Origin: Bacteroidaceae bacterium
Lineage (GTDB): Bacteria; Bacteroidota; Bacteroidia; Bacteroidales; Bacteroidaceae
Length of the DNA: 64,000 nt
Direction of reading: 5' to 3'
Assembly: GCA_017617315.1 (NCBI GenBank)
Contig: JAFZWM010000038.1
Coordinates: 1-64,000, forward strand
The number at the start of each line of letters is the position of its first letter. Positions within the stretch are counted from its first letter, which is position 1. Positions 1 through 8,084 of this stretch are shown in pieces. The notes under the pieces are model-generated. The model was not told the origin of the DNA and ran no database searches. It saw nothing but the letters and a program-made list of their open reading frames with translations. Made by a program: the position numbers and the translations under genes.

Positions 1-1
1 C

Positions 2-1297
2 GACAAGCCGGACGTTCGCTTTGTAATACACTACGACATTCCAAAGAGCTTGGAAGGCTACTATCAGGAAACCGGACGCGCCGGCCGAGATGGTGGCGAA
101 GGAATGTGTATAACATTCTACACAAATAAGGATCTTCAGAAACTCGAGAAGTTTATGGAAGGCAAACCGGTTGCTGAGCAGGACATAGGCCGACAGCTGC
201 TTCAGGAAACAGCAGCCTATGCCGAATCGTCGGTGTGCCGCCGCAAACTCTTATTGCATTATTTTGGAGAGACTTATGAACAGGATAATTGTGGAAATTG
301 CGATAATTGTTTAAACCCAAAGAAAAAAGTGGAAGCTAAAGAACAGCTAAGTACTGTATTGGAGGCCGTTGTGGCCTTGAAAGAGAATTTCAAGACGGAA
401 TATGTAATAGACGTCTTATTAGGTAAAGAGACTAAGGAGGTTTTAGCGCATAAGCATCATGAACTTGAAGATGTTTTCGGCTCTGGAGTGGGCGATGATG
501 AGAAAATGTGGAACGCTGTAATCCGTCAGGCCCTAATAGCAGGATACATGACTAAGGACGTTGAGAACTACGGATTGTTGAAGGTAACTGACGAAGGCCG
601 AAAGTTCATGAAGAAGCCAAAGTCATTCAAGATTGTAGAGGACAACGATTTCGACGAAGAGGAGGAGAATGTACCGATGCCAAGCGGAGCATCGAGCGTT
701 GTTGACCCAACGCTCTACAATGCGCTGAAGGATTTGCGCAAGAAACTCTCCAAGAAACTCGAAGTGCCACCATACGTTATATTCCAAGACCCATCGCTCG
801 AGGCAATGGCAACAATGTACCCTATAAATCTGGAAGAACTCCAGAACATTCCGGGTGTTGGCGCAGGCAAGGCAAAGCGATACGGCGAGGAATTCTGCAA
901 ACTCATCAAGGCTCATTGCGAGGCTAACGAGATTGACCGCCCAGAGGATCTGCGCGTGCGCACCGTTGCCAACAAGAGCAAAATTAAGGTGGCTATAATC
1001 CAGAGCATCGACCGCAAGGTGGCTCTCGACGATATTGCAGAATCGAGAGGCATCGACTTCGACGAGCTGCTCGATGAGATTGAGTCAATCGTATATTCAG
1101 GAACAAAACTGAACATCGATTACTTCCTTGAGGAGGTGATGGACGAGGATCGTATCGACGAAATCTACGAGTACTTCAAGGATTCGGAGACCGACGACCT
1201 TAAGACGGCTTACGAAGAGCTCGGTGCCGACGATGTTGAGCAGGAGGACGAAATCAGACTCGTGCGCATCAAGTTCATTTCTGAAATGGCAAACTAA
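2..1297 (+). CDS. recQ: RecQ-family ATP-dependent DNA helicase, 3' part
   Basis: The gene begins before the window; the open frame runs from base 2. It encodes the C-terminal part of a RecQ 3'-5' DNA helicase, which unwinds forks and recombination intermediates. The first residues read VIHYDIPKSLEGYYQETGR and then AGRDG, the helicase motif VI region with the arginine finger. A zinc-binding cluster follows (C near the LLHYFGE segment, then CGNCDNC), then the winged-helix RQC region. An HRDC domain lies near the middle of the visible part, and an acidic tail of about 150 residues follows with helix-hairpin-helix-like sequence (NIPGVGAGKAKRYG). The gene ends at TAA and is followed by a clear intrinsic terminator. 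Identity is firm; only the 5' end is missing. Confidence 0.95.
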   Translation, partial: DKPDVRFVIHYDIPKSLEGYYQETGRAGRDGGEGMCITFYTNKDLQKLEKFMEGKPVAEQDIGRQLLQETAAYAESSVCRRKLLLHYFGETYEQDNCGNCDNCLNPKKKVEAKEQLSTVLEAVVALKENFKTEYVIDVLLGKETKEVLAHKHHELEDVFGSGVGDDEKMWNAVIRQALIAGYMTKDVENYGLLKVTDEGRKFMKKPKSFKIVEDNDFDEEEENVPMPSGASSVVDPTLYNALKDLRKKLSKKLEVPPYVIFQDPSLEAMATMYPINLEELQNIPGVGAGKAKRYGEEFCKLIKAHCEANEIDRPEDLRVRTVANKSKIKVAIIQSIDRKVALDDIAESRGIDFDELLDEIESIVYSGTKLNIDYFLEEVMDEDRIDEIYEYFKDSETDDLKTAYEELGADDVEQEDEIRLVRIKFISEMAN

Positions 1298-1317
1298 CAG
1301 ACAAGTAATATAATCAG

Positions 1318-1354
1318 AAGAGGAGCCACGCAAACAATGGTTCCTCTTTTTTTT
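1318..1354 (+). terminator. Intrinsic terminator after recQ
   Basis: An 11-bp stem (AAGAGGAGCCA pairing with TGGTTCCTCTT, one G-U pair) closes a 9-nt loop and runs straight into eight T. It lies 20 bp after the recQ stop and before the tcdA start. Confidence 0.85.
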
Positions 1355-1376
1355 GATATTTTCAAAGAAGAGAAAG

Positions 1377-2165
1377 ATGATTCCCGTAGAAAAAGCAGTC
1401 TTCAACCGCTCCGAAAGACTTCTGGGCGCGCAGAAGATGGATGTCTTGTCGTCGGTAAAGGTGATAATCTTCGGCGTGGGCGGCGTTGGCTCGTGGTGCG
1501 CCGAGAGCCTTGTGCGAAGCGGCATCAGGCACATCACGATGGTCGATTCAGACCGCGTGTGCATAACCAACTGCAACCGCCAGCTTATGGCAACGACAAA
1601 GACCATCGGGCGCGTAAAGGTCGAGGCTCTGAAGGAACGCCTGCTCGAAATCAGTCCGGCGGCGCAGATTGATGCCATCCGTAAGGTTTACAATGCCGAG
1701 ACGGCCGGCGAATTCGGTCTGGAAGAATACGACTTCATTATCGATGCCATCGACTCGCTGTCTGACAAGGCTCTTTTGATGTTGAATGCCAGTAAGATAG
1801 TGCACGGCAATAAGCGCACGGTCTTCATCAGCTCTATGGGAGCAGCCCTTCGCGTTGACCCTACAAAGGTTCGTGTGGCTGAGTTCTGGAAGGTTCAGGG
1901 CGATGCGCTTGCCCGTGCCTTGCGTAACAAGTTCAAGCGCAGCAAGCAGTTTCCGGCAAGCAAGTTCATGTGCGTTTACAGCGAGGAGCTGCCGCTGCCT
2001 AATTTAGGCGAAACCACCACTTGTGGAACAGACCGCTGCATCTGTCAGAAAGAAGCATCGGAACTTCCCGAAAAGGCGCAGGTAAACGGCTCGCTGAGCC
2101 ACATCACCGGCATCTTTGGAATGACGATTGCCGGACTTGTGATAAAGAATATTTACGAAAGATAG
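1377..2165 (+). CDS. tcdA: tRNA threonylcarbamoyladenosine dehydratase TcdA
   Basis: An E1-like adenylating enzyme that in characterised bacteria converts t6A37 of tRNA to its cyclic form (ct6A). The N-terminus reads MIPVEKAVFNRSERLLG, followed by the nucleotide-binding loop FGVGGVGSW, then DSDRVCITNCNRQL, which is the TcdA/CsdL-type signature around the adenylation site. The DAIDS segment and a C-terminal TCGTDRC segment fit the family. Its length of 262 aa is usual. I chose the ATG at 1377, because the in-frame TTG upstream lies inside the terminator T-run. It sits 3 bp before a second E1-like gene, so the two are probably co-transcribed. Confidence 0.9.
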   Translation: MIPVEKAVFNRSERLLGAQKMDVLSSVKVIIFGVGGVGSWCAESLVRSGIRHITMVDSDRVCITNCNRQLMATTKTIGRVKVEALKERLLEISPAAQIDAIRKVYNAETAGEFGLEEYDFIIDAIDSLSDKALLMLNASKIVHGNKRTVFISSMGAALRVDPTKVRVAEFWKVQGDALARALRNKFKRSKQFPASKFMCVYSEELPLPNLGETTTCGTDRCICQKEASELPEKAQVNGSLSHITGIFGMTIAGLVIKNIYER

Positions 2166-2168
2166 ATT

Positions 2169-2915
2169 ATGTTTCAGTTTACCGACGAGGAGAAGGAGAG
2201 ATATGCGCGCCACATCATACTGAAAGGCATCGGCGCGGAAGGTCAGGAGAAGATTTGCAAAGGCAGGGTGCTCGTCGTTGGCTCGGGCGGACTGGGCTCG
2301 CCTGTGCTGATGTATCTGGCGGCGGCTGGCGTGGGCACGCTTGGCGTTGTTGACGGCGATGTGGTTGATTTGAGCAATCTTCAGCGGCAGATAATCCATT
2401 CTACCGAGAACATCGGAAAGAGCAAGGTGGAGTCGGCGCGCGAGCGTATTCTGACGGTGAACCCGAACGTGAATGTGGTTATTTACGACGAGTTTTTTAC
2501 TGCCGACAATGCTGCCGACATCATCGGTGACTATGATTTTGTGATTGACGGCACGGATAATTTCGATGCCAAATTCTTGATAAACGATGTGTGCGTTGAG
2601 CACGGCAAGGCTTACAGTCACGGTGCGATATTGCGTTTCGAGGGCGAGACGTTCACTTACGTTCCGGGTTCGGCATGTTACCGTTGTCTGTTCGACACGC
2701 CTCCCGAGCCGGGCTCTGTGCCAAACAGCAAGCAGGCTGGAGTGCTTGGCGCAATTGCCGGCATGTTGGGCACAATCCAGGCAGCTGAGGCTCTTAAATT
2801 CCTAACCGGTGCAGGCGAACTACTTACAAACCAACTGCTTACCTTCGATGCATTGTCGATGAATTTTAACAAGATAAGGTTCGGAAAAAGGAAAGGATGC
2901 GTGTGTGGGGGATGA
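2169..2915 (+). CDS. ThiF/MoeB/HesA-family adenylyltransferase
   Basis: An E1-like enzyme of the MoeB/ThiF type, 248 aa. Family members adenylate the C-terminal Gly-Gly of small sulfur carriers (ThiS, MoaD) for thiamine or molybdopterin synthesis. Visible features are the MoeB-like N-terminus ERYARHIILKGIG, the loop VVGSGGLGSP, DGDVVDLSNLQRQ with the catalytic Arg-Gln, DGTDNF, and two zinc-binding CxxC pairs (CYRC near residue 179 and CVC at the C-terminus). No sulfur-carrier or thi/moa gene is in view, so ThiF cannot be told from MoeB. It follows tcdA by 3 bp and ends 3 bp from the convergent helicase gene. Confidence 0.85.
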   Translation: MFQFTDEEKERYARHIILKGIGAEGQEKICKGRVLVVGSGGLGSPVLMYLAAAGVGTLGVVDGDVVDLSNLQRQIIHSTENIGKSKVESARERILTVNPNVNVVIYDEFFTADNAADIIGDYDFVIDGTDNFDAKFLINDVCVEHGKAYSHGAILRFEGETFTYVPGSACYRCLFDTPPEPGSVPNSKQAGVLGAIAGMLGTIQAAEALKFLTGAGELLTNQLLTFDALSMNFNKIRFGKRKGCVCGG

Positions 2916-2918
2916 ATA

Positions 2919-5645
2919 TTATCTGACTAATTCAGTGAGTCTTTCTGTTATTATTTCTTTTTCGTTGCTGCCCGTTGTTGAAAGTCGGAGAAGTGCAATT
3001 CCGTAAAGCGAAAGAATGTGATTTTTCATCTTGTCTCTTTCGTTTTGTTTTGTTCCTTCGTGATGGAATGAATAGCCGTCAACTTCTATGGTAAGTACTA
3101 TTTTCTTGCTTACTCGATTGTAAATCAGAAAATCGACGTGAGTTGTAGGATATGAAATGTACGTTCTTTCGTCCTCATTTAATAGTGATGTATCGGCAAG
3201 AAGAAGGTTTACTGGATAGTTTAGAACGATGTCGAGACACCTGAATGGCTCGTTCTCTGATATTATTTTTCTTAAAAGACAATATGTCAAATTCTCAGAA
3301 TCATATATAGAAACTTTTCCATTCTTCTTGAAGAATTCTTCTCGTTTTTGTGCATACTGCTTGTAAAGCATATCGTAAACCGAACAGATTTTACTGTCGG
3401 ATATTTCTCCGCCGTTATATTCTATATAGTCAAGCAAGTCGCTGATGTTTCCGTGCTTTTCTTGCTCATTGCCAGAGACAATCAAGTAGAATTTGTTTTT
3501 TGCGCGCGAAACAGCAACGTTCAAAAGATTGGCATTATCGGCAAAATCTCCGATAGTATCGTCTGTAACGCTCATAATTATTACATCTTTTTCCCGTCCT
3601 TGATATTTGTGGACTGTCGCTACTTCGATTTTTGGGTCTACGGCTCTTTTTATGGCATTAACTTGACTGTTGTAAGGAGCAATGATGCCAATATCTTCGG
3701 GGTCGCACTCGATTTTTGGTAGAATCTCGTTACAGATAATATCTATTTCTCTCTGATTCTGATGTCCGCGACAATGATTTCCTTTGACGGTTTTTATCGC
3801 GCCGATAGCCTTGCTGTCGGATTTTTCCGTCATAAGAACCAAGTTGCCTCCATAAAATTTTTGATTGCAGAAATTTATTATTTCAGGGTTGCAACGATAG
3901 TGCTCTTTCAGAAGAGTCTGTTTTACATCTGGCAATATTTTTATGATTGATTCCAGAAAACTATTTTCTGAAGAGTTGTAGCCACCTTCGATTTCGTATT
4001 TTCTGATTATGGCATCGAGTTTTTGTTTGTCCTCGGTTGTGACAACGTTCGGAAGTTGCATTGTATCGCCAACGATTACGGCATTTTTTGCACAACTCAG
4101 AGCCAATGCGCCAGTCTCTACTGTTACTTGCGAAGCCTCGTCCATTATAACATAGTCGTAAACAGCCTTTCTTACGCTGCTAACAGCTGAGAATGTTGTA
4201 CTTAGTACGATTGGGAATTCTTCGAGAAAACGATCAGCATTGCGCATTAACTCGAATTCCACATTTATGCTTTTGTGAACGCTGGATGAATATTTTCTGA
4301 AGAGTGTATCTTTAAGTACAGACATCGAAAGTTGGGTGAGTCGTTGAGTCTTTTGCTTGATTCTGTCCGACTTACAGAATGATTCCAAATCGGAAATATC
4401 GCTTTTAAGTTCTGAAATCCTTTTGCAATAGAACAAATACTGAATTTCCCGAATGGATTTTTCATTTGGGAAATTCAGTAGAGTCGTATTCAGTTTGTAA
4501 ATATATTTGAATTTTAATTTCTGTACAAACCACAAGAATTTTTCAAATCTCTTGTTTCTACGTTCCAAGAAACTTTGCTGAATATTCAGCAAATCAAGAA
4601 GTTTGTCAGCATTTATGCTAATGTTTTCTGTGCTGATGAAGTCGCAATCGTTTGAGTTTTGGAAATGCTCAAATTCTAACTTCCAATCAGACAATTCTTG
4701 TTTAAGAGTGGCAAGACGCTCGTTTTTTGAATAGATTTCAGAAATTTCGTTCAGCAGATTCTTTATTTTGCTTAAACTTTCTTTATCGTCTGATTTCCAG
4801 TCGTTAAGCTCGTTCGGAATAATACGCCCTTGCGATTGACTGTCTATGAATCTTTGTTTGTTCTCGCTGTTCCCAAGCGGAGCAACCAAGAATCCGAAAT
4901 TGTACTTTTGGAGTTTCTCCAAGACATTTTCGGTTGCTGAATTGTTGTTTGAAACAACTATTACGCTTTTGTTGTTGATAAGTAAGTTTGCAATGATGTT
5001 AAGTATTGTCTGCGTTTTTCCAGTTCCCGGAGGACCTTGAACAACGCTAATCTGATTTTCTAATGCTTGTTTAACCGCCTTGTACTGACTCGAATTACAT
5101 CCGAAAGGGAATATCGGGTTAGATGTTTTCTGATTCTCATTTTTGAATTTCTTCGGATTCAAGTATCTTGCCAAAACAGAATTAGGCAATATTTCTTCAA
5201 TCTTATCGTATTGTTTGCTTAGAAGATTCTCATCATCTTCTGTTTTGAGTGCGTTTGCTGATGCAACTTCTGAAAGATAGTCGAAGACTTTTTTCGATTT
5301 CGGCTCTTTCAAAACTGTTTCTGTGATTCTGATTTCATTACCTTGAATTAATTTTCCAAAGCCATTAGAGAATGTAATGAAATAGTAGTTCTCCCACGAA
5401 TTAGAAAAGAGTGAGACTGATTTTATGTTTTTCTGAACGTATCCGTTTATTTCAACGGTGTACTTTTGAGTGTCTATTTTTGTTGGATTCTGCATCCAAC
5501 AAACTTTAGCAGAAGAGTATTTATACGCCTTGTCGCTATTGTTGAAGACAACAATATATGAATGATTCTCGTACTTGATGAACTTTATCTGTGGAGTTTT
5601 GTTCACACCGCCAATAAAAATCAGATTTTCGCTTTGGTCAATCAT
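2919..5645 (-). CDS. Superfamily I helicase (COG1112/DNA2-like) with C-terminal PD-(D/E)XK-like nuclease domain
   Basis: A 908-residue protein. The N-terminal 180 residues are unrecognised. A UvrD/DNA2-NAM7-type helicase core follows: Walker A GPPGTGKT at about 204-211, a long coiled-coil-rich insertion (about 270-450), Walker B VIMDEAS, GDTMQLPNV, then QGREKDVIIMSVT and LNVAVSRAK of the second RecA domain. The last 100 residues contain HVDFLIYNR, then IEVDGYSFH and a QNERDKMKNHIL helix. This resembles the PD-(D/E)XK-type endonuclease domains (DUF2726/MTES_1575 type) fused to such helicases. The gene is clearly more AT-rich than its neighbours and stands alone in reverse orientation, which suggests horizontal transfer. 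A role in phage defence or DNA repair is inference. Confidence 0.8.
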   Translation of the reverse strand: MIDQSENLIFIGGVNKTPQIKFIKYENHSYIVVFNNSDKAYKYSSAKVCWMQNPTKIDTQKYTVEINGYVQKNIKSVSLFSNSWENYYFITFSNGFGKLIQGNEIRITETVLKEPKSKKVFDYLSEVASANALKTEDDENLLSKQYDKIEEILPNSVLARYLNPKKFKNENQKTSNPIFPFGCNSSQYKAVKQALENQISVVQGPPGTGKTQTILNIIANLLINNKSVIVVSNNNSATENVLEKLQKYNFGFLVAPLGNSENKQRFIDSQSQGRIIPNELNDWKSDDKESLSKIKNLLNEISEIYSKNERLATLKQELSDWKLEFEHFQNSNDCDFISTENISINADKLLDLLNIQQSFLERRNKRFEKFLWFVQKLKFKYIYKLNTTLLNFPNEKSIREIQYLFYCKRISELKSDISDLESFCKSDRIKQKTQRLTQLSMSVLKDTLFRKYSSSVHKSINVEFELMRNADRFLEEFPIVLSTTFSAVSSVRKAVYDYVIMDEASQVTVETGALALSCAKNAVIVGDTMQLPNVVTTEDKQKLDAIIRKYEIEGGYNSSENSFLESIIKILPDVKQTLLKEHYRCNPEIINFCNQKFYGGNLVLMTEKSDSKAIGAIKTVKGNHCRGHQNQREIDIICNEILPKIECDPEDIGIIAPYNSQVNAIKRAVDPKIEVATVHKYQGREKDVIIMSVTDDTIGDFADNANLLNVAVSRAKNKFYLIVSGNEQEKHGNISDLLDYIEYNGGEISDSKICSVYDMLYKQYAQKREEFFKKNGKVSIYDSENLTYCLLRKIISENEPFRCLDIVLNYPVNLLLADTSLLNEDERTYISYPTTHVDFLIYNRVSKKIVLTIEVDGYSFHHEGTKQNERDKMKNHILSLYGIALLRLSTTGSNEKEIITERLTELVR

Positions 5646-5750
5646 CTTTTTGGATTTCTAATTATAATTGTGGGCTTGTTTTTAAGGTACAAAGTTAATT
5701 CAAAAATCTAAAACCGCCAAAGACGTACATTGTGTTTTTCAAACAGAAAG

Positions 5751-5784
5751 AAACGAGTCGGAGAAATCTGTTTCCGACTCGTTT
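5751..5784 (-). terminator. Intrinsic terminator after the MalY-like gene
   Basis: A perfect 12-bp inverted repeat (AAACGAGTCGGA with TCCGACTCGTTT) around a 10-nt loop, directly downstream of the stop on the minus strand, with T-rich sequence following in that direction. Confidence 0.8.
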
Positions 5785-5789
5785 AAAGT

Positions 5790-6992
5790 TTATTTCTTGT
5801 CTGTTAAGGATGCGACTGCTTTCTCCAACTTTTCGAGAGCAACTTTTAGTGTTGCCCTCGGGCATCCGGCATTGAGGCGCATGAAGCCCTCGCCTTGCTT
5901 GCCGAAGATTCTGCCGGAGTTGAGAGCGAGGCCGGCCTTGTCGGTAAACAGCTTTTCGAGGGCGCGGTGGGTGAGGTTCAGCGCACGGCAGTCGAGCCAT
6001 ACAAGATAGCTTGCCTGCGGACGCACAGGCTTTATTGACGGGATGTTCTCTCGGCAGAAATCCTCGATAAAGCGGATGTTGTCTTCAAGATAGGCAAGCA
6101 TCTCGCGCCGCCACTGCTCGCCATTGGTGAGTGCGGCTATTGTTGCCACTGGCGCGAACATGGTAGGCTCGTTAAGTTCGTTGGCCTCGAGCCAGCCGTA
6201 ATATCTGCGGCGCAAATCATCGTTTGGCACTATTGCCCAGCTGCTTATTACTCCGGCAATGTTGAAGGTCTTTGTAGGGGCAGAGAATGTTATGCTTACT
6301 TCTGCCGCCTCCTTGCTCACGGTGGCGAAAGGCGTGTGCTTGTGCCCGAAGATGGCGAGGTCGCAATGAATCTCGTCTGACACCACTATGAGGTTATGCG
6401 TCTTGGCAAAGTGCGCCAGACGGACGAGCGTTTCTCTGTCCCACACAATGCCGCAAGGGTTGTGCGGATTGGCAAGGATGAGCAGACGGCACTTCTCGTC
6501 GCACACCTTCTCGAGCTGGTCGAAATCCATCTCGTAAGTCTTGAGCGAGCCGTCGCTGTTATATACCGGCTTCAGCGGATTCCACACCACCTCGCGCTTG
6601 TTGCCCTGCGCCGTGAGGAAGAACGGATGATAGACTGGCGGCTGAACGATAACCTTCTCGTCATCTTTCAGAAACACGTTGATAATCATGCCTATGCCCT
6701 TAACAATGCCCGGCACGAAGGTGAGCCATTCCTCCCGCACCTCCCATTGGTGATGGTCGAGAATCCACTTGCTAATGGTGCTCTTGTACTCGGGCGGCGT
6801 GATGGTGTAGCCCAGAACAGGAGTGTCGGCTATCTGCCTTGTTATCGCATCCTTAATAAAGTGCGGAGTCTCCCAGTCCATGTCGGCCACCCACAGCGGC
6901 AGCAGGTCGGGATTGCCGTATCGTTCGTTCAGGGCATCCCATTTTAGTGAGTTTGTTCCTCTTCGGTTAATTTCATTATCAAAATCGTACAT
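5790..6992 (-). CDS. MalY/PatB-type PLP-dependent C-S lyase/aminotransferase
   Basis: A fold-type I PLP enzyme of the MalY/PatB group (400 aa), which cleaves C-S bonds of cystathionine or cysteine to pyruvate, ammonia and a thiol. Seen: NRRGTNSLKWD at the start, PLWVADMDWETP, NPHNPCGIVW, SDEIHCDLAIF and the PLP-lysine region SAPTKTFNIAG. I chose the internal ATG (MYDFDNE) because it matches the usual family N-terminus and the upstream residues are not conserved-looking. It is transcribed divergently from the PstS-like/SusC unit; its own promoter at 7032-7060 lies next to the regulatory box of that unit. A second sulfur-amino-acid PLP enzyme lies at 19.1 kb, so the island may handle organic sulfur (inference). 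Confidence 0.85.
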   Translation of the reverse strand: MYDFDNEINRRGTNSLKWDALNERYGNPDLLPLWVADMDWETPHFIKDAITRQIADTPVLGYTITPPEYKSTISKWILDHHQWEVREEWLTFVPGIVKGIGMIINVFLKDDEKVIVQPPVYHPFFLTAQGNKREVVWNPLKPVYNSDGSLKTYEMDFDQLEKVCDEKCRLLILANPHNPCGIVWDRETLVRLAHFAKTHNLIVVSDEIHCDLAIFGHKHTPFATVSKEAAEVSITFSAPTKTFNIAGVISSWAIVPNDDLRRRYYGWLEANELNEPTMFAPVATIAALTNGEQWRREMLAYLEDNIRFIEDFCRENIPSIKPVRPQASYLVWLDCRALNLTHRALEKLFTDKAGLALNSGRIFGKQGEGFMRLNAGCPRATLKVALEKLEKAVASLTDKK

Positions 6993-7031
6993 ATTGCTAT
7001 AAAGTGTTAATGTTGTTCGTTGAATACGATG

Positions 7032-7060
7032 CAAAAGTATAACAATAATGACAAATGCAA
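7032..7060 (-). promoter_or_regulatory. Bacteroidetes promoter of the MalY-like gene
   Basis: Reading the minus strand: TTG (7060-7058), 18 bp, then TACTTTTG (7039-7032). This matches the Bacteroidetes -33/-7 consensus TTG...TAnnTTTG and lies about 40 bp before the chosen start codon. Confidence 0.6.
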
Positions 7061-7098
7061 TAATGCAAAACGTTAATTTTTAGGTGGTTAGATGAATA

Positions 7099-7169
7099 TA
7101 CCATAAATATGTTATGCCATATTACCCCACAAATGCGATTGTGTGATTTTGTACAACCCGCTACCTTTG
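7099..7169 (+). promoter_or_regulatory. Promoter with upstream 16-bp box, PstS-like/SusC unit
   Basis: The 16-bp box TACCATAAATATGTTA (7099-7114) is followed after 20 bp by GCGATTGTG, which carries the -33 TTG (7139-7141). After 20 more bp comes the -7 element TACCTTTG (7162-7169). The same box, the same two 20-bp spacings and the same GCGATTGTG recur before the SusD gene at 12938-13008, so a common regulator is likely. Confidence 0.75.
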
Positions 7170-7198
7170 CAAACGTAAACCAACATATATTCAGGCGT

Positions 7199-8074
7199 AT
7201 GAAGACAAAGAGTATTTTCGCATTCACGGTAGCCGTATTTTTATCAGTTTCGGCATTTGCGGTAGGCGGTGGCGCAGGAAGCGCAACATTCACTATAAAG
7301 ACAAGCAAGGTGGGACGTCCGCTTGTTGAGGCTTGGACAAAGGCTTATATGGCAGAGCATCCCGAAGTGAACATTCAGATAGTAGGAACAAAGGCGGCAG
7401 ATGCCGACCTCACACTGATAAACCACAAGGAAAAGAACCAGAAGGTGGCATACGTTGCACGATACGCCCTTCTGCCTGTTACCACGCTGAACAACCCTCT
7501 GGTGGGCGAGATTGAGAAGAAAGCGTGGAGCAGCAAGGACTTGAAGGAACTCTTCTTCACGGCCGACGAGCTTGACGATGATTTTGCCGACGACAAGCAG
7601 AAGAAAGGCAAGAAGATAACCGACCGCCTTAACGTGGTGAGCGGAGCAAACTCAACATCGGCGGCACCATCGTTCGCAGCCTTCTTCGGAAGGAATTCGG
7701 ACAACATAAAGGGCGAGAAGATTGCCGGCGACGACCTCTATCTTCTGAACGCGATAAACGACGACAAGACACTCGTAACCTTCAACAGCCTTAACTATCT
7801 TTACGATACCGACAGCCGCCAGCTAAAGAACAATCTCCTTATTTTTCCGCTTAGCGTGAAGAAGGAGATAGGCGAGGCTCTGAAATCGGGCAACCTCGAC
7901 AATGTGATTGTGGCACTCGAGAAGCAGCAGTCCGACGTTATTCCGGTTGACAACATAGGCTTTGAATACCGCAACCTTACCGATTCGGAAGAGCAGTTCC
8001 TGAAATGGGTTGCATCCGAGGGGCAGCAGTACAACAATCAGAAGGGATTCTTGAAACTGCTTGAAAATCAGTAG
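7199..8074 (+). CDS. PstS-like periplasmic substrate-binding protein
   Basis: A secreted protein of 291 aa with a signal peptide (MKTKSIFAFTVAVFLSVSAFA). The mature part looks like a type II periplasmic binding protein of the PstS/ModA kind: TFTIKTSKVGRPLVEAWTKA near the start, ADADLTL and VARYALLPV in the middle, and NSTSAAPSF where family members contact an anion. No ABC permease or ATPase is nearby. Instead the gene is 10 bp upstream of a SusC-like receptor and shares its promoter, so it may pass a ligand from the outer membrane or sense it. The ligand is unknown. I chose the ATG at 7199 because it follows the promoter and starts a proper signal peptide. Confidence 0.7.
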   Translation: MKTKSIFAFTVAVFLSVSAFAVGGGAGSATFTIKTSKVGRPLVEAWTKAYMAEHPEVNIQIVGTKAADADLTLINHKEKNQKVAYVARYALLPVTTLNNPLVGEIEKKAWSSKDLKELFFTADELDDDFADDKQKKGKKITDRLNVVSGANSTSAAPSFAAFFGRNSDNIKGEKIAGDDLYLLNAINDDKTLVTFNSLNYLYDTDSRQLKNNLLIFPLSVKKEIGEALKSGNLDNVIVALEKQQSDVIPVDNIGFEYRNLTDSEEQFLKWVASEGQQYNNQKGFLKLLENQ

Positions 8075-8084
8075 TAACAAAAAA

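Noticed and set aside
5700-7200. SAM or cobalamin riboswitch for the sulfur-enzyme genes
   Set aside because: The leaders of the MalY-type gene and the Cys/Met PLP gene are too short (the latter only 14 bp) and show no such structure.
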